Source: an uncultured Roseburia sp. (GTDB lineage Bacteria > Bacillota > Clostridia > Lachnospirales > Lachnospiraceae). From it: a stretch of DNA of 43,092 bases. A model generated the notes under the pieces. It had not been told where the DNA came from, did not search any database, and worked only from the letters and a program-made list of their open reading frames with translations. A program made the position numbers and the translations under genes. Positions within the stretch are counted from its first letter, which is position 1. The number at the start of each line of letters is the position of its first letter. The stretch lies in assembly GCA_934317215.1 (NCBI GenBank), contig CAKREH010000030.1, positions 1 through 43,092 on the forward strand, read 5' to 3'. Below, piece after piece: positions 1 to 8,024 of this stretch.

Positions 1-62
1 ACAAAATAGGCACTGCTTTGTGCAATTTGCCAATCAAAAATTTAAGAGCCACCTTTTGACAC
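1..62. repeat. Element B copy 1 (right half only)
   Basis: This is the right half of a palindromic intergenic element; its left half lies outside the window. It holds the family core (GCTTTGTGCAATTTGCCAA) and the outer arm CCACCTTTTGACACCC at 51-66, identical to the right arm of the copy at 2296-2449. It is followed by TCCTATGAATAAAAA, which resembles the end of element A, so this copy may also sit inside an A element. It lies just downstream of metG and its terminator. The family is not one I can name. Confidence 0.6.
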
Positions 63-77
63 CCTAATCCTATGAAT

Positions 78-113
78 AAAAAAAAGATGCCTGTATTTAC
101 AACAGGCATCTTC
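78..113 (-). terminator. Rho-independent terminator of metG
   Basis: A 9-bp stem, GATGCCTGT (86-94) with ACAGGCATC (102-110), is followed on the minus strand by a run of eight T. It lies 26 bp after the metG stop codon. Confidence 0.9.
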
Positions 114-138
114 TTCATTCCATCATTCTTATATTTAA

Positions 139-2136
139 TCAGCAGATCTCTGCTCCACTCGGCATTGCTTTTTCCGGTGTCAACAGCGCAAGATTGCCCT
201 CTGCATCTTCTGCACACAAAAGCATTCCCTCCGATAAAACTCCGGCAAGTTTTGCAGGTTTTAAGTTCACAAGTACCATTACTTTTTTGCCAACCATCTC
301 TTCCGGCGTGTAATATTTGCGGATACCGGAAACGATCTGTTTTACCTGGCTTCCGATTTTTACCTGGGAACATAATAATTTCTTTGACTTCGGCACTGCT
401 TCACAGGAAATGATCTCTCCGACCTGGAACTGCATTTTCATAAAGTCATCATATTCGATTTCCGGTTTTGCCTCGATATCGATTGCTTCGCCTGATTCCT
501 CTGCAGTCTCCGGCTGCTCGCCAAGTGCCTTCTGCTCTGCCTCAAACTCTGCTTTCTGTGCTTCACGGATCGCATCGATCTTTGGCATGATCTCATTTGC
601 ATCCAGACGTGCAAAAAGAATCTCCGGTTTGTCCGTCACTTTATTTCCATTCTCATAAAGTCCGAATTTGTCCAGATCATCATATTCACGCATACCAGCG
701 TTAAGCTGCGCTAAGATACGGTCTGCTGTCTCCGGTAAGAAGCTCTTTAACAGGCATGCTCCGATCGTGATGGACTCTACCAGATTGTAAAGTACTTCTG
801 CCAGGCGGTCTTTTGCTGCCTCGTCCTTTGCAAGTACCCATGGTGCAGTCTCATCGATATATTTATTGCAGCGGCGGAATAAGTTAAATACCTCCGTGAT
901 CGCATCTGCCACACGCAGATTTTTCATCTTCTCTGCGACTTTATCTCTTGTAGATGTCACAACTGCCTTTAAGTCTGCATCGACTTCCTCAGCCACACCC
1001 GTGCTCGTTACCACACCGTCAAAATATTTGTTGCTCATGGAAATGGTACGGTTTACAAGGTTTCCAAGGATATTGGCAAGGTCAGAGTTGTAACGCTCGA
1101 TGACAAGATCCCAGGTGATGATTCCGTCGTTATCAAACGGCATCTCATGCAGTACAAAGTAACGTGTCGCATCCACACCGAACAGATCAGCCATATCGTC
1201 TGCATAGATCACATTTCCTTTGGACTTGCTCATCTTCTCGCCGCCCTGTAAGAGCCACGGATGTCCGAATACCTGTTTCGGCAGCGGCAGATCCAGTGCC
1301 ATCAGAAAGATCGGCCAGTAGATCGTATGGAAACGGATGATATCTTTTCCGATCAGATGTAAGTCTGCAGGCCAGTTTTTGTTGAACAGATCACTGGAAT
1401 TGCCGTCTGCATCGTATCCGATCTTGGTGATATAGTTGGTCAGAGCGTCCAGCCACACATAAACGACATGTTTCGGGTCGAAATCTACCGGAATGCCCCA
1501 GGAAAATGATGTTCTGGAAACGCACAGATCCTGTAATCCCGGAAGCAGAAAGTTATTCATCATCTCATTTTTTCTGGAAACCGGCTGGATAAATTCCGGA
1601 TGCTCATTGATATAGTTGATGAGTTTGTCAGCATATTTACTCATTTTAAAGAAATATGCCTCTTCTTTTGCCGGCTGTACCTCACGTCCGCAGTCCGGGC
1701 ATTTTCCATCCACAAGCTGTGACTCTGTCCAGAAAGATTCACACGGCGTACAGTAAAGTCCCTCGTAGGAACCCTTGTAGATATCACCTTTATCATATAA
1801 TTTTTTGAAGATCTTTTTTACCTGTTTCTCATGGTCCTCATCGGTCGTACGGACAAAATTATCATAGGATGTGTTCATCAGATCCCAGATCCGTTTTACC
1901 TCTCCGGCTACATTGTCTACATACTCCTTTGGAGTGATTCCAGCCTTCTCGGCCTTCTCCTGGATCTTCTGACCATGTTCATCGGTTCCGGTCTGAAAGT
2001 AAACATCATAACCTTCCTGACGGCGGAATCTTGCGATCGCATCTGCTAGTACGATCTCATAGGTATTTCCAATATGCGGCTTGCCGGATGTGTAGGCAAT
2101 CGCTGTTGTCATATAAAATTTTCCTTTGCTGCTCAT
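139..2136 (-). CDS. metG: Methionyl-tRNA synthetase
   Basis: Class I aminoacyl-tRNA synthetase that charges tRNA-Met in the cytoplasm; 665 aa. The N-terminal Rossmann core shows the HIGH-like PHIGNTYE motif near residue 20. A CxxC-type zinc knuckle (CTPCESFW, then CPDCG) lies near residues 130-150 and KMSKSKGN near residue 305. A C-terminal tRNA-binding (EMAP/Trbp111-like) domain (VGEIISCEAVPKSKKLL) fills the last 110 residues, as in the dimeric MetRS type. The reading frame is open for 45 more codons upstream, but those residues are encoded by repeat element A and are not part of the protein. The ATG at 2136 has a good AAGGAA site and starts with the expected MSSKGKFYMTTAI. Expression is predicted to be controlled by the T-box leader upstream. 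Confidence 0.97.
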   Translation of the reverse strand: MSSKGKFYMTTAIAYTSGKPHIGNTYEIVLADAIARFRRQEGYDVYFQTGTDEHGQKIQEKAEKAGITPKEYVDNVAGEVKRIWDLMNTSYDNFVRTTDEDHEKQVKKIFKKLYDKGDIYKGSYEGLYCTPCESFWTESQLVDGKCPDCGREVQPAKEEAYFFKMSKYADKLINYINEHPEFIQPVSRKNEMMNNFLLPGLQDLCVSRTSFSWGIPVDFDPKHVVYVWLDALTNYITKIGYDADGNSSDLFNKNWPADLHLIGKDIIRFHTIYWPIFLMALDLPLPKQVFGHPWLLQGGEKMSKSKGNVIYADDMADLFGVDATRYFVLHEMPFDNDGIITWDLVIERYNSDLANILGNLVNRTISMSNKYFDGVVTSTGVAEEVDADLKAVVTSTRDKVAEKMKNLRVADAITEVFNLFRRCNKYIDETAPWVLAKDEAAKDRLAEVLYNLVESITIGACLLKSFLPETADRILAQLNAGMREYDDLDKFGLYENGNKVTDKPEILFARLDANEIMPKIDAIREAQKAEFEAEQKALGEQPETAEESGEAIDIEAKPEIEYDDFMKMQFQVGEIISCEAVPKSKKLLCSQVKIGSQVKQIVSGIRKYYTPEEMVGKKVMVLVNLKPAKLAGVLSEGMLLCAEDAEGNLALLTPEKAMPSGAEIC

Positions 2137-2170
2137 GTGTATTTCCTTCTTTCTTAATGATTTGCTTATA

Positions 2171-2466
2171 AGAACAAAGAGTCGCCTGCGACTCTTTCGC
2201 GCCCGAGCGGTGCTGTTTACAGCTAACTTCTGCTCCGCGAGATGCGCATCCCGCCCGGAGGGCTTTTTCATTCACAGGACGTAATTTCCTATGAAGATTA
2301 GGGTGTCAAAAGGTGGTTTTCAATTTTGGGTCTGTCAAATTGCACAAAACCGAACTTGTTTTGTTCCGTTGTCCGAAAATAAGAAAAACAGTCTCGGCTT
2401 TGTGCAATTTGACAATCGCTAAGTTATGAACCACCTTTTGACACCCGAATCCTATGAATGAAAAAA
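2171..2466. repeat. Element A copy 1, interrupted by element B copy 2
   Basis: A structured repeat of about 132 bp. It contains the hairpin GAGTCGC-CT-GCGACTC, the palindrome GATGCGCATC, and a terminal stem TTTTTCATTCA / TGAATGAAAAA. In this copy the element is split at 2296-2458. The left piece ends TTTCCTATGAA and the rest resumes at 2459 with TGAAAAAAA. It lies in the metG 5' UTR between the T-box terminator and the start codon. In translation it gives spurious peptides that fuse in frame to metG. I do not recognise it as a named family. Confidence 0.85.
2296..2449. repeat. Element B copy 2, with flanking 9-bp direct repeat
   Basis: A 154-bp palindromic element. The outer arms are GGGTGTCAAAAGGTGG (2301-2316) and CCACCTTTTGACACCC (2431-2446). 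The inner core includes TTGTTCCGTTGTCCGAAAAT and TTTGTGCAATTTGACAA. It is flanked by exact direct repeats TCCTATGAA at 2287-2295 and 2450-2458. Removing the element and one repeat restores an intact element A terminus identical to the copy at 2760-2891. No transposase is encoded, so it would be a non-autonomous mobile element. Confidence 0.8.
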
Positions 2467-2494
2467 ATCCCGTCCTCTAAAAAGAAGACGAGAT
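2459..2494 (-). terminator. T-box leader terminator of metG
   Basis: On the minus strand an 11-bp stem with three G-U pairs (ATCTCGTCTTC with GAGGACGGGAT, + positions 2467-2477 and 2484-2494) runs straight into seven or more T. It lies immediately 3' of the T-box bulge sequence, the standard position of the terminator that competes with the antiterminator. Confidence 0.88.
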
Positions 2495-2759
2495 GTTATC
2501 CCGTGGTACCACTCCCATTTACCGGCACAAAATGCCAGCCTCATTCCGATATCTCACGGACTGCCCGGATACATACTGTACCGATGCTCATCTGCTGTAA
2601 TATCTCCCGCTGTAACAGGCGGACCTGTCGGGACTTATCTGTCATTTTCTAAAACAGTTCAGTCCTGCCACTCCAAAGCCATCTTCCATCCATGTCCGCC
2701 CGTTTCCTCTCAGCCTTATTCCGGTTTGGTATTTCAGTTTCTGTGACACAGGTTTTCTT

Positions 2760-2891
2760 AGAACAAAGAGTCGCTTGCGACCCTTTCGCGCTCGAGCGGT
2801 GCTGTTTACAGCTAACTTCTGCTCCGCGAGATGCGCATCCCGCCCGGAGGGCTTTTTCATTCACAGGACGTAATTTCCTATGAATGAAAAA
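2760..2891. repeat. Element A copy 2, inside the metG T-box
   Basis: A complete 132-bp copy running from AGAACAAAGAGTCGC to TGAATGAAAAA. The terminal stem TTTTTCATTCA (2853-2863) pairs with TGAATGAAAAA (2881-2891). In the internal hairpin GAGTCGC-TT-GCGACCC, one G-C pair has become G-U. It is inserted in the apical part of T-box Stem I. No clear target duplication is visible. Confidence 0.85.
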
Positions 2892-2995
2892 TACCTGACT
2901 CACGTCACCTTTCCCGGAAATATAGAAACTTCTCTGTAGAGTTCCAACAGATGTACTCTCTTTTTCATGGTGTTTTATTTCTTACGATTATTTTC

Positions 2996-3024
2996 AATCT
3001 AGCATGGAATATGTAAAAAGTCAA
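2996..3024 (-). promoter_or_regulatory. metG leader promoter
   Basis: On the minus strand TTGACT (3024-3019), a 17-nt spacer and TAGATT (3001-2996) form a good sigma-A promoter. It would start transcription near 2989, just before the first T-box Stem I sequences. Confidence 0.75.
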
Positions 3025-3245
3025 GCGGCTGTTTCTGACGAATAGAGGGCTATGCTTATTCCATCTGGTTTTCGGAGGCTGTCACACAGGCAGAACTGGA
3101 AAACATTTTAGAGGATGCATGTGCCGCAAATTAGTGCAGTATTTTCGCCTATTCCTTTCCCTTTCCAAATATGTTACACTGGATATGATTTAGTTTGTAT
3201 CTATATAAGGAAATTTGCGCTGGAATGCGCAGGAATGGAGCGTTT

Positions 3246-4541
3246 ATGAAAACAAAATCTTATGCAGCACCCTTGTTAAAGTTTGCACTTGCTTTTTCTT
3301 TTGCATTTGCCCTGCTTATTTTTGCAAATGTAAATGTTTGGGCAAAGCCGGCAACTGTCCAGAATTTAAAAGAAACAGATCTTGAGCCTTACGATATCGC
3401 CGACATTACTCTTACCTGGGATAAGGTTTCATCCGATCAGAAGATCTATTACCGCCTTGAAACAAGTAAAGATAAAATTACCTGGGATGACCGGGGTTCC
3501 AGCGATGAACCAACCAAAAAAATTGGTCCGCTATACAGCACGCCTGTTTTTTATGCACGCGTATGTGCCTACACAGCCCCTGGCGATTATTTTTATACGC
3601 TTGATAAAAGTTCCTGTGACATTGGCAACTGGTCTGATGTATTAAAGGTTGTTACACGTATCGATGATAAAACGTCAAAAATTACAGGAACCAAAGCGTC
3701 CGCGGATTCCCTGTCCTTTAAATGGACTGCCGTTGCAGGTGCAACCGGATATAAAGTTGTATACTTTCCAAGTGGTCTTTCCAATCTTTCCAGGGAACTT
3801 ACCACAAGTACAAATTCCTGTACGATCAACGGTTTAAAGGAAGACACCGGTTATAGAATCTGCGTTTATGCCTCAAACAGCAATTCCCACTTTACGGCTG
3901 TCTCTAATATTTACACGGAAGACTATGCCGCAACACTTCCAAAGAAAATCCGGGATTTTAAAGTGACAAGCGCCTGTCCCGGAAGTGCCAGCTTCGAATG
4001 GAAAGGGATCAATGCAGCAAAAAGTTTTCAGTTACAGATAACAACAGCTTCTGATGCAAAAAAATTTAAAAAGCCGTTTGTAAATGAGACCAAATTTTAC
4101 AGTTATCTTGCAACATATGCCAGTTCAAAAAAAATCAAAGCAGGCACCTTTTACTCCGCAAGAGTACGTTCCTATGTCATACTTACAGGTACCAATAAGA
4201 AAGTTTACAGTCCATGGAGCACGGTCATTACCTTCGGTACCTCACCAAAAAAGATTACTGCCAAACAGTCCGGTTCGGGAATAAAGATCGACTGGTCAAA
4301 AGTTGCCGGAGCATCTGCATATGAAGTGTATATTGCTACCAATTATAATGAAAAATATACCAAGGCTGCCACTGTTAATGCTAAAAATACCAGCTACACT
4401 TTAAAGAAATTTAATAAGAAAAAACTGAAAAAAAATACCACATACTATATCAGCGTTAAGCCCGTCTGCAAAGTCGGGAAGAAAAACTGTTCCACACCTG
4501 TTAATGTTACTTCCGTGACTTCAGTCGTTTACCGTAAATAA
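3246..4541 (+). CDS. Secreted fibronectin type III-like repeat protein
   Basis: 431 aa, plus strand, unlike its neighbours. An N-terminal signal peptide (basic MKTKSY, a hydrophobic stretch to about residue 30, then VWAKPA as a likely cleavage region) is followed by four fibronectin-III-like beta-sandwich units. They begin near residues 32, 140, 235 and 340. The repeated signature is LxWxxVxGAxxYxVxxxxS (SFKWTAVAGATGYKVVY; KIDWSKVAGASAYEVYI). The C-terminus is strongly basic, with no LPXTG or SLH anchor, so the protein is probably released or held by charge. The ATG at 3246 has GGAATGGAG eight bases upstream; an upstream in-frame ATG at 3195 would spoil the signal peptide. Binding target unknown. 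A bidirectional terminator follows. Confidence 0.8.
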   Translation: MKTKSYAAPLLKFALAFSFAFALLIFANVNVWAKPATVQNLKETDLEPYDIADITLTWDKVSSDQKIYYRLETSKDKITWDDRGSSDEPTKKIGPLYSTPVFYARVCAYTAPGDYFYTLDKSSCDIGNWSDVLKVVTRIDDKTSKITGTKASADSLSFKWTAVAGATGYKVVYFPSGLSNLSRELTTSTNSCTINGLKEDTGYRICVYASNSNSHFTAVSNIYTEDYAATLPKKIRDFKVTSACPGSASFEWKGINAAKSFQLQITTASDAKKFKKPFVNETKFYSYLATYASSKKIKAGTFYSARVRSYVILTGTNKKVYSPWSTVITFGTSPKKITAKQSGSGIKIDWSKVAGASAYEVYIATNYNEKYTKAATVNAKNTSYTLKKFNKKKLKKNTTYYISVKPVCKVGKKNCSTPVNVTSVTSVVYRK

Positions 4542-4586
4542 TAGAATACACACTTTGTAAAATTCTATGATTATGAAATAAAAACC

Positions 4587-4650
4587 GGGTGCTTAAGGAA
4601 TGCGAATCTTGAACCGCATGCAATTTCTTTAAGCACCCAAATTTTTTGGT
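4587..4650. terminator. Bidirectional terminator between convergent genes
   Basis: A long stem pairs GGGTGCTTAAGGAA with TTTCTTTAAGCACCC. It is followed by AAATTTTTT on the plus strand and GGTTTTTATTT on the minus strand. It separates the fibronectin-like gene from the end of the glycerol operon. Confidence 0.85.
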
Positions 4651-4794
4651 AAACAATATGAAAGCTGCATCTTTCAGATGCATTTGAACTAATGCTTCGA
4701 TGCAGAACGTTAGAAGAATTCCTTTCAACCATCCGTTCCGCCCCCTCATGTTTAACAATCAATTGCCATCATGTACTTTTTATTTTCCCGGCAC

Positions 4795-5154
4795 TTACTC
4801 CACATTCTTCGTCGCAATGACATCCACACCCGTGCCTGCGATATTCTTTACAAGTACATCACCGATGTGCACCGGAGCGGCGGCTTCCACACTTTTCAGT
4901 GCTTTCACACAGTCAAAGATCTTTCCCTTCGGAATATCCTCATTTGTCTTTACAGAAACCATCGCTTCATTTCCTCCGGTAACTCTTACGGTGGAGGTCA
5001 CGATCCGGGTCGGATTTGTTACTTCTTTTCTCGCATAGATATCACCGCGCTTACAGGTATTTCCCGTCACACTTACGACCTCCCCATGTTCCATTTTTAC
5101 CGTCAGCGGACAGCCCATCGGACAGCCGATACAGATTAATTTTTTCTCTTCCAT
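4795..5154 (-). CDS. DUF1667 iron-sulfur-type protein of the glycerol operon
   Basis: 119 aa, last gene of the glycerol operon. The N-terminus has CIGCPMGC and then CKRGDIYA, a four-cysteine arrangement (CxxCxxxC...C) consistent with metal or Fe-S binding; the rest is a small beta-rich domain. From family knowledge, DUF1667 proteins are encoded next to two FAD oxidoreductases and glycerol kinase in Firmicutes and Thermotogae, and are thought to be a small subunit of an anaerobic glycerol-3-phosphate dehydrogenase. The start at 5154 follows GGAGATTATC; 25 upstream in-frame codons overlap a hairpin element and are rejected. There is a 78-bp gap from the upstream gene, filled by element C copy 1. 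Confidence 0.85.
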   Translation of the reverse strand: MEEKKLICIGCPMGCPLTVKMEHGEVVSVTGNTCKRGDIYARKEVTNPTRIVTSTVRVTGGNEAMVSVKTNEDIPKGKIFDCVKALKSVEAAAPVHIGDVLVKNIAGTGVDVIATKNVE

Positions 5155-5230
5155 GATAATCTCCATTCTTACGCTGTTTTTCAATGAAAACAACGTTTTC
5201 ATTTGCATGTGAAAAATCTTATTTTTCACA
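5155..5230 (-). repeat. Element C copy 1 (intercistronic hairpin plus Shine-Dalgarno)
   Basis: On the minus strand it has three blocks. First is the hairpin TGTGAAAAAT-AAG-ATTTTTCACA (+ 5208-5230). Next comes a block with TGCAAATGAAAAC and a GAAAACAACGTTTTC palindrome. Last is GTAAGAATGGAGATT, which supplies the ribosome binding site of the DUF1667 gene. The same blocks recur before pstA and at 35675-35783. Confidence 0.65.
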
Positions 5231-5232
5231 TT

Positions 5233-6501
5233 TTATTCCTGCTCGATTTTCACTGTGATCGTCTTTAGATCCGGGTACTGCAAAAGCTGCTCTTTTGTCA
5301 GTTTGATCTCTTCCATCTCACCCGGTGCCACGACCGGACGTTTTCTGTGGATGACTCTCTCATCATCAAAATATGCGCTGACATAGCAGTTCTTGTATAC
5401 ACCGCCCACACGGAAACGGACTGTGATCTGCTCATCCATGCTGGCAGCATTGATGGTTCCCGGCACCGTATACCGGACACCCTCGATCGGATTTAAAACG
5501 ATATCGTTGTCTCTCGCTGCTTCCACACCATCTGCTTTCACATAAGCCGCCGCATTTTTTCCGGCTGTCTTTGCTTCCTCGGACACGAAATCCACCAGAT
5601 CATGCACATGCAGTACATTTCCACAGGCAAATACACCCGGAATGTTAGTTTCAAGGCTTTCATTGACCTTCGGCCCGGAAGTAACCGGGTTCATGTCGAC
5701 ACCCATGCCTTTGGAAATCTCATTTTCCGGGATCAGTCCTACCGAAAGTAACAGCGTATCACAGCTATATTCTTCTTCGGTCCCCGGAATCGGTTTTCCT
5801 TTACTGTCAACCTCAGCTAACGTGATTCCTTCTACACGTTCTTTTCCCTTAATGTCCACAACCGTATGGCTTAACTTTAACGGGATTCCGTAATCATCCA
5901 GACACTGCACAATATTACGTTTCAGACCGCCGGAATATGGCATTAATTCTGCCACGACCTTAACCTTTGCACCCTCAAGTGTCATTCGCCTTGCCATGAT
6001 CAGTCCGATATCACCGGAACCTAAAATGACGACCTCGCGTCCCGGCATAAAGCCTTCGATGTTTACCAGACGCTGTGCCGTTCCCGCGGAATAAATTCCC
6101 GCCGGGCGGTATCCCGGAATATTTAACGCTCCTCTCGGTCTCTCGCGGCATCCCATTGCAAGAATAACTGCTTTTGCCTGGATCTCAAACAGACCATCCT
6201 CACGGTTCATCGCTGTAACGACTTTCTCATGGCTGATGTCCATGACCATGGTATTTAATTTATATGCAATGCCCAGATCTTTCACCTGTGAAATAAATCT
6301 GCCCGCATACTCAGGTCCTGTCAGTTCTTCCTTAAATGTATGCAGTCCAAATCCATTGTGGATACACTGGTTTAAAATCCCGCCTAATTCTTTGTCTCTC
6401 TCTAAAATTAATATGTCATTGATTCCGTTATTTTTTGCAGAAACAGCAGCCGCAAGCCCTGCCGGTCCACCTCCGATGATTACGATATCATATGTTTTCA
6501 T
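5233..6501 (-). CDS. NAD(P)/FAD-dependent oxidoreductase of the glycerol operon
   Basis: 422 aa. The N-terminal FAD-binding Rossmann motif is IIGGGPAGLAAA (residues 8-19). A second dinucleotide motif, VILGSGDIGLIMA, lies near residue 160, the two-dinucleotide-binding layout of the pyridine nucleotide-disulfide oxidoreductase fold. GVFACGN near residue 290 is the typical second FAD contact. The redox CxxC of thioredoxin reductases is missing at the usual place, so electrons probably pass to partner subunits: the GlpA-like protein and DUF1667. The gene starts 17 bp after the upstream gene, with a GGAGGAG-type site, so the two are translated together. Probably one subunit of a multi-component anaerobic glycerol-3-phosphate dehydrogenase (inference from context). 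Confidence 0.88.
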   Translation of the reverse strand: MKTYDIVIIGGGPAGLAAAVSAKNNGINDILILERDKELGGILNQCIHNGFGLHTFKEELTGPEYAGRFISQVKDLGIAYKLNTMVMDISHEKVVTAMNREDGLFEIQAKAVILAMGCRERPRGALNIPGYRPAGIYSAGTAQRLVNIEGFMPGREVVILGSGDIGLIMARRMTLEGAKVKVVAELMPYSGGLKRNIVQCLDDYGIPLKLSHTVVDIKGKERVEGITLAEVDSKGKPIPGTEEEYSCDTLLLSVGLIPENEISKGMGVDMNPVTSGPKVNESLETNIPGVFACGNVLHVHDLVDFVSEEAKTAGKNAAAYVKADGVEAARDNDIVLNPIEGVRYTVPGTINAASMDEQITVRFRVGGVYKNCYVSAYFDDERVIHRKRPVVAPGEMEEIKLTKEQLLQYPDLKTITVKIEQE

Positions 6502-6518
6502 ACTCTGGCTCCTCCCTC

Positions 6519-7955
6519 TTACAGACTGTCCTTGTTGGTTCCGACAATAATCCTTGAATTTCCGCCTGATTTTGTAATCTCAGACTGGCTCACACCGCGC
6601 TCTCTTGCTAAAATCTCCATGGTTCTCGGTGAACAGAAACCCGCCTGACACCGTCCCATTCCGGCTCTCGTCCGGCGTTTGACACCATCTAACGATTTTG
6701 CACCGAGCGGACGTCTGATGGCATCGATGATCTCTCCCTCTGTGATCATCTCACAGCGGCAGATGATGTTTCCATACTCCGGTTTTTCCTTAATTAATGC
6801 CGCTCTTTCCTCTTTACTTAATTTATTTGGATTCAATACACCCTTGCGTGTTGCAATGAAATCTTTTTTTTCTTCCAAATGCATTTTCTCTTTTAACAGA
6901 TCTGCAACCATCTCTCCGATCGCAGGACTGCTCGTAAGTCCCGGTGACTCGATTCCGGCGCAGTCGATAAATCCTTTTGCATCTTCTACCTCTTCAATAA
7001 TAAACTCATGACCATCCTCATGTGCACGAAGTCCGGCAAAAGATGTGATAACCTGGCGCATCGGGATATTTTTTACATTCAGGTTTGCACCTGCAATGAC
7101 CTGATCCAATCCGTCCCTTGTGTTGTTGGTTCCCTCTTTATCCTCAATGTCAATCGCGGTAGGTCCTAACAGCAGGTTGCCATGCACCGTCGGCGAAATG
7201 AGGATTCCTTTTCCATATTTGCCCGGCAGTGCAAAGATCGTATGACTTACATGGCTTCCGGCACTCTTGTCAAGCAGGCAGTAATCACCGCGTCTTGGCG
7301 TGATATGGATCTTCTTTTCACTGACCATGTTGTGAAATTTATCCGCATAAACACCGGCTGCATTGACCACATATTTTGTCTCAAATACCCCCTGGTTTGT
7401 GTGGACTTCCCAGAGATCTCCTGATTTTTTCAAATCTGTCACTTCGGTATCAAACTTAAATTCCACACCATTTACATTCGCATTTTCAGCTAATGCAATA
7501 TTCAGATTAAACGGACACACGATCCCGGCACTTGGCGCATACAACGCTGCGCAGATATCATCCTCAAGATTTGGCTCCATCTCATGCACTTCTTCTCTGG
7601 ATAAAATACGCAGTCCCGGCACACCGTTTGCCACACCGCGGTCATACAGCGCTTTCAGATTCGGCATATCCGCTTCATCCCTGCAGACTACCAGCGAACC
7701 GATCCTCTGAAATGGAAAATCGAGTTCTTTGGAGAGCTGCTCCATCATGGCATTGCCGCGCACATTCAATTTTGCCATCAGTGAACTTTCCTTCGCGTCA
7801 TATCCGGCATGTACGATTGCACTGTTTGCCTTGGATGTGCCACAGCAGACATCTTCTTCTTTTTCGATCACACATATTTTTGCATTATAGCGCGACAATT
7901 CTCTTGCCGCTGCTGCGCCGGATACACCGGCTCCGATGATAATTACGTCATACAT
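6519..7955 (-). CDS. GlpA-like FAD-dependent glycerol-3-phosphate dehydrogenase subunit
   Basis: 478 aa. The DAO-type FAD domain begins MYDVIIIGAGVSGAAAAREL. CCGTSKANSAIVHAGYD near residue 40 is the substrate-domain signature of the GlpA/L-2-hydroxyglutarate oxidase group. The C-terminus is a BFD-like [2Fe-2S] domain with CRCE near residue 398 and CQAGFC near residue 437, as in the C-terminal part of anaerobic GlpA. The expected role is oxidation of glycerol-3-phosphate to dihydroxyacetone phosphate. The ATG at 7955 is preceded by AAGGAGAGATG; the 15-codon upstream extension has no ribosome binding site. It lies downstream of glpK behind an intervening terminator hairpin. Confidence 0.88.
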   Translation of the reverse strand: MYDVIIIGAGVSGAAAARELSRYNAKICVIEKEEDVCCGTSKANSAIVHAGYDAKESSLMAKLNVRGNAMMEQLSKELDFPFQRIGSLVVCRDEADMPNLKALYDRGVANGVPGLRILSREEVHEMEPNLEDDICAALYAPSAGIVCPFNLNIALAENANVNGVEFKFDTEVTDLKKSGDLWEVHTNQGVFETKYVVNAAGVYADKFHNMVSEKKIHITPRRGDYCLLDKSAGSHVSHTIFALPGKYGKGILISPTVHGNLLLGPTAIDIEDKEGTNNTRDGLDQVIAGANLNVKNIPMRQVITSFAGLRAHEDGHEFIIEEVEDAKGFIDCAGIESPGLTSSPAIGEMVADLLKEKMHLEEKKDFIATRKGVLNPNKLSKEERAALIKEKPEYGNIICRCEMITEGEIIDAIRRPLGAKSLDGVKRRTRAGMGRCQAGFCSPRTMEILARERGVSQSEITKSGGNSRIIVGTNKDSL

Positions 7956-8024
7956 TTTCCATCTCTCCTTATCAAAAATACTACTGAAATATTTTGTCAT
8001 TCCATAGCTTTTTTTCTTATTTAT

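Larger units (their letters stand above)
2459..2989 (-). promoter_or_regulatory. T-box riboswitch leader of metG (carries a repeat insertion)
   Basis: The leader is read on the minus strand. The conserved T-box sequence GGAGTGGTACCACGGG sits at + 2498-2513. Its UGGU bulge would pair with an NCCA end whose discriminator base is A, as in tRNA-Met. The 5' part has Stem I landmarks in order: GAGAGTA, ACAGAGA and AGGTGACGTGAG. The Stem I strands GTTTCT and AGAAAC, and CAGG and CCTG, still pair but are separated by repeat element A (2760-2891). That insertion explains an overall length of about 530 nt against the usual 200-330. Several ATG triplets lie in the region where the specifier should be (around 2660-2700); I could not fold it well enough to choose one. 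Confidence 0.82.

Noticed and set aside
2137..2271. 45-codon N-terminal extension of metG
   Set aside because: It is translated from element A and has no ribosome binding site; MetRS homology begins right after ATG 2136.
2171..2891. CRISPR array or insertion sequence in the metG leader
   Set aside because: Repeats are few, long and palindromic, with no regular spacers and no transposase or cas gene.
2642..2903. Small ORFs in two frames over the T-box and element A
   Set aside because: They come from the repeat, resemble peptides called from every A copy, and lie in an untranslated leader.
4510..4762. Minus-strand ORFs of 63-83 codons after the fibronectin-like gene
   Set aside because: They run through the bidirectional terminator and the end of the plus-strand gene and show no start site.
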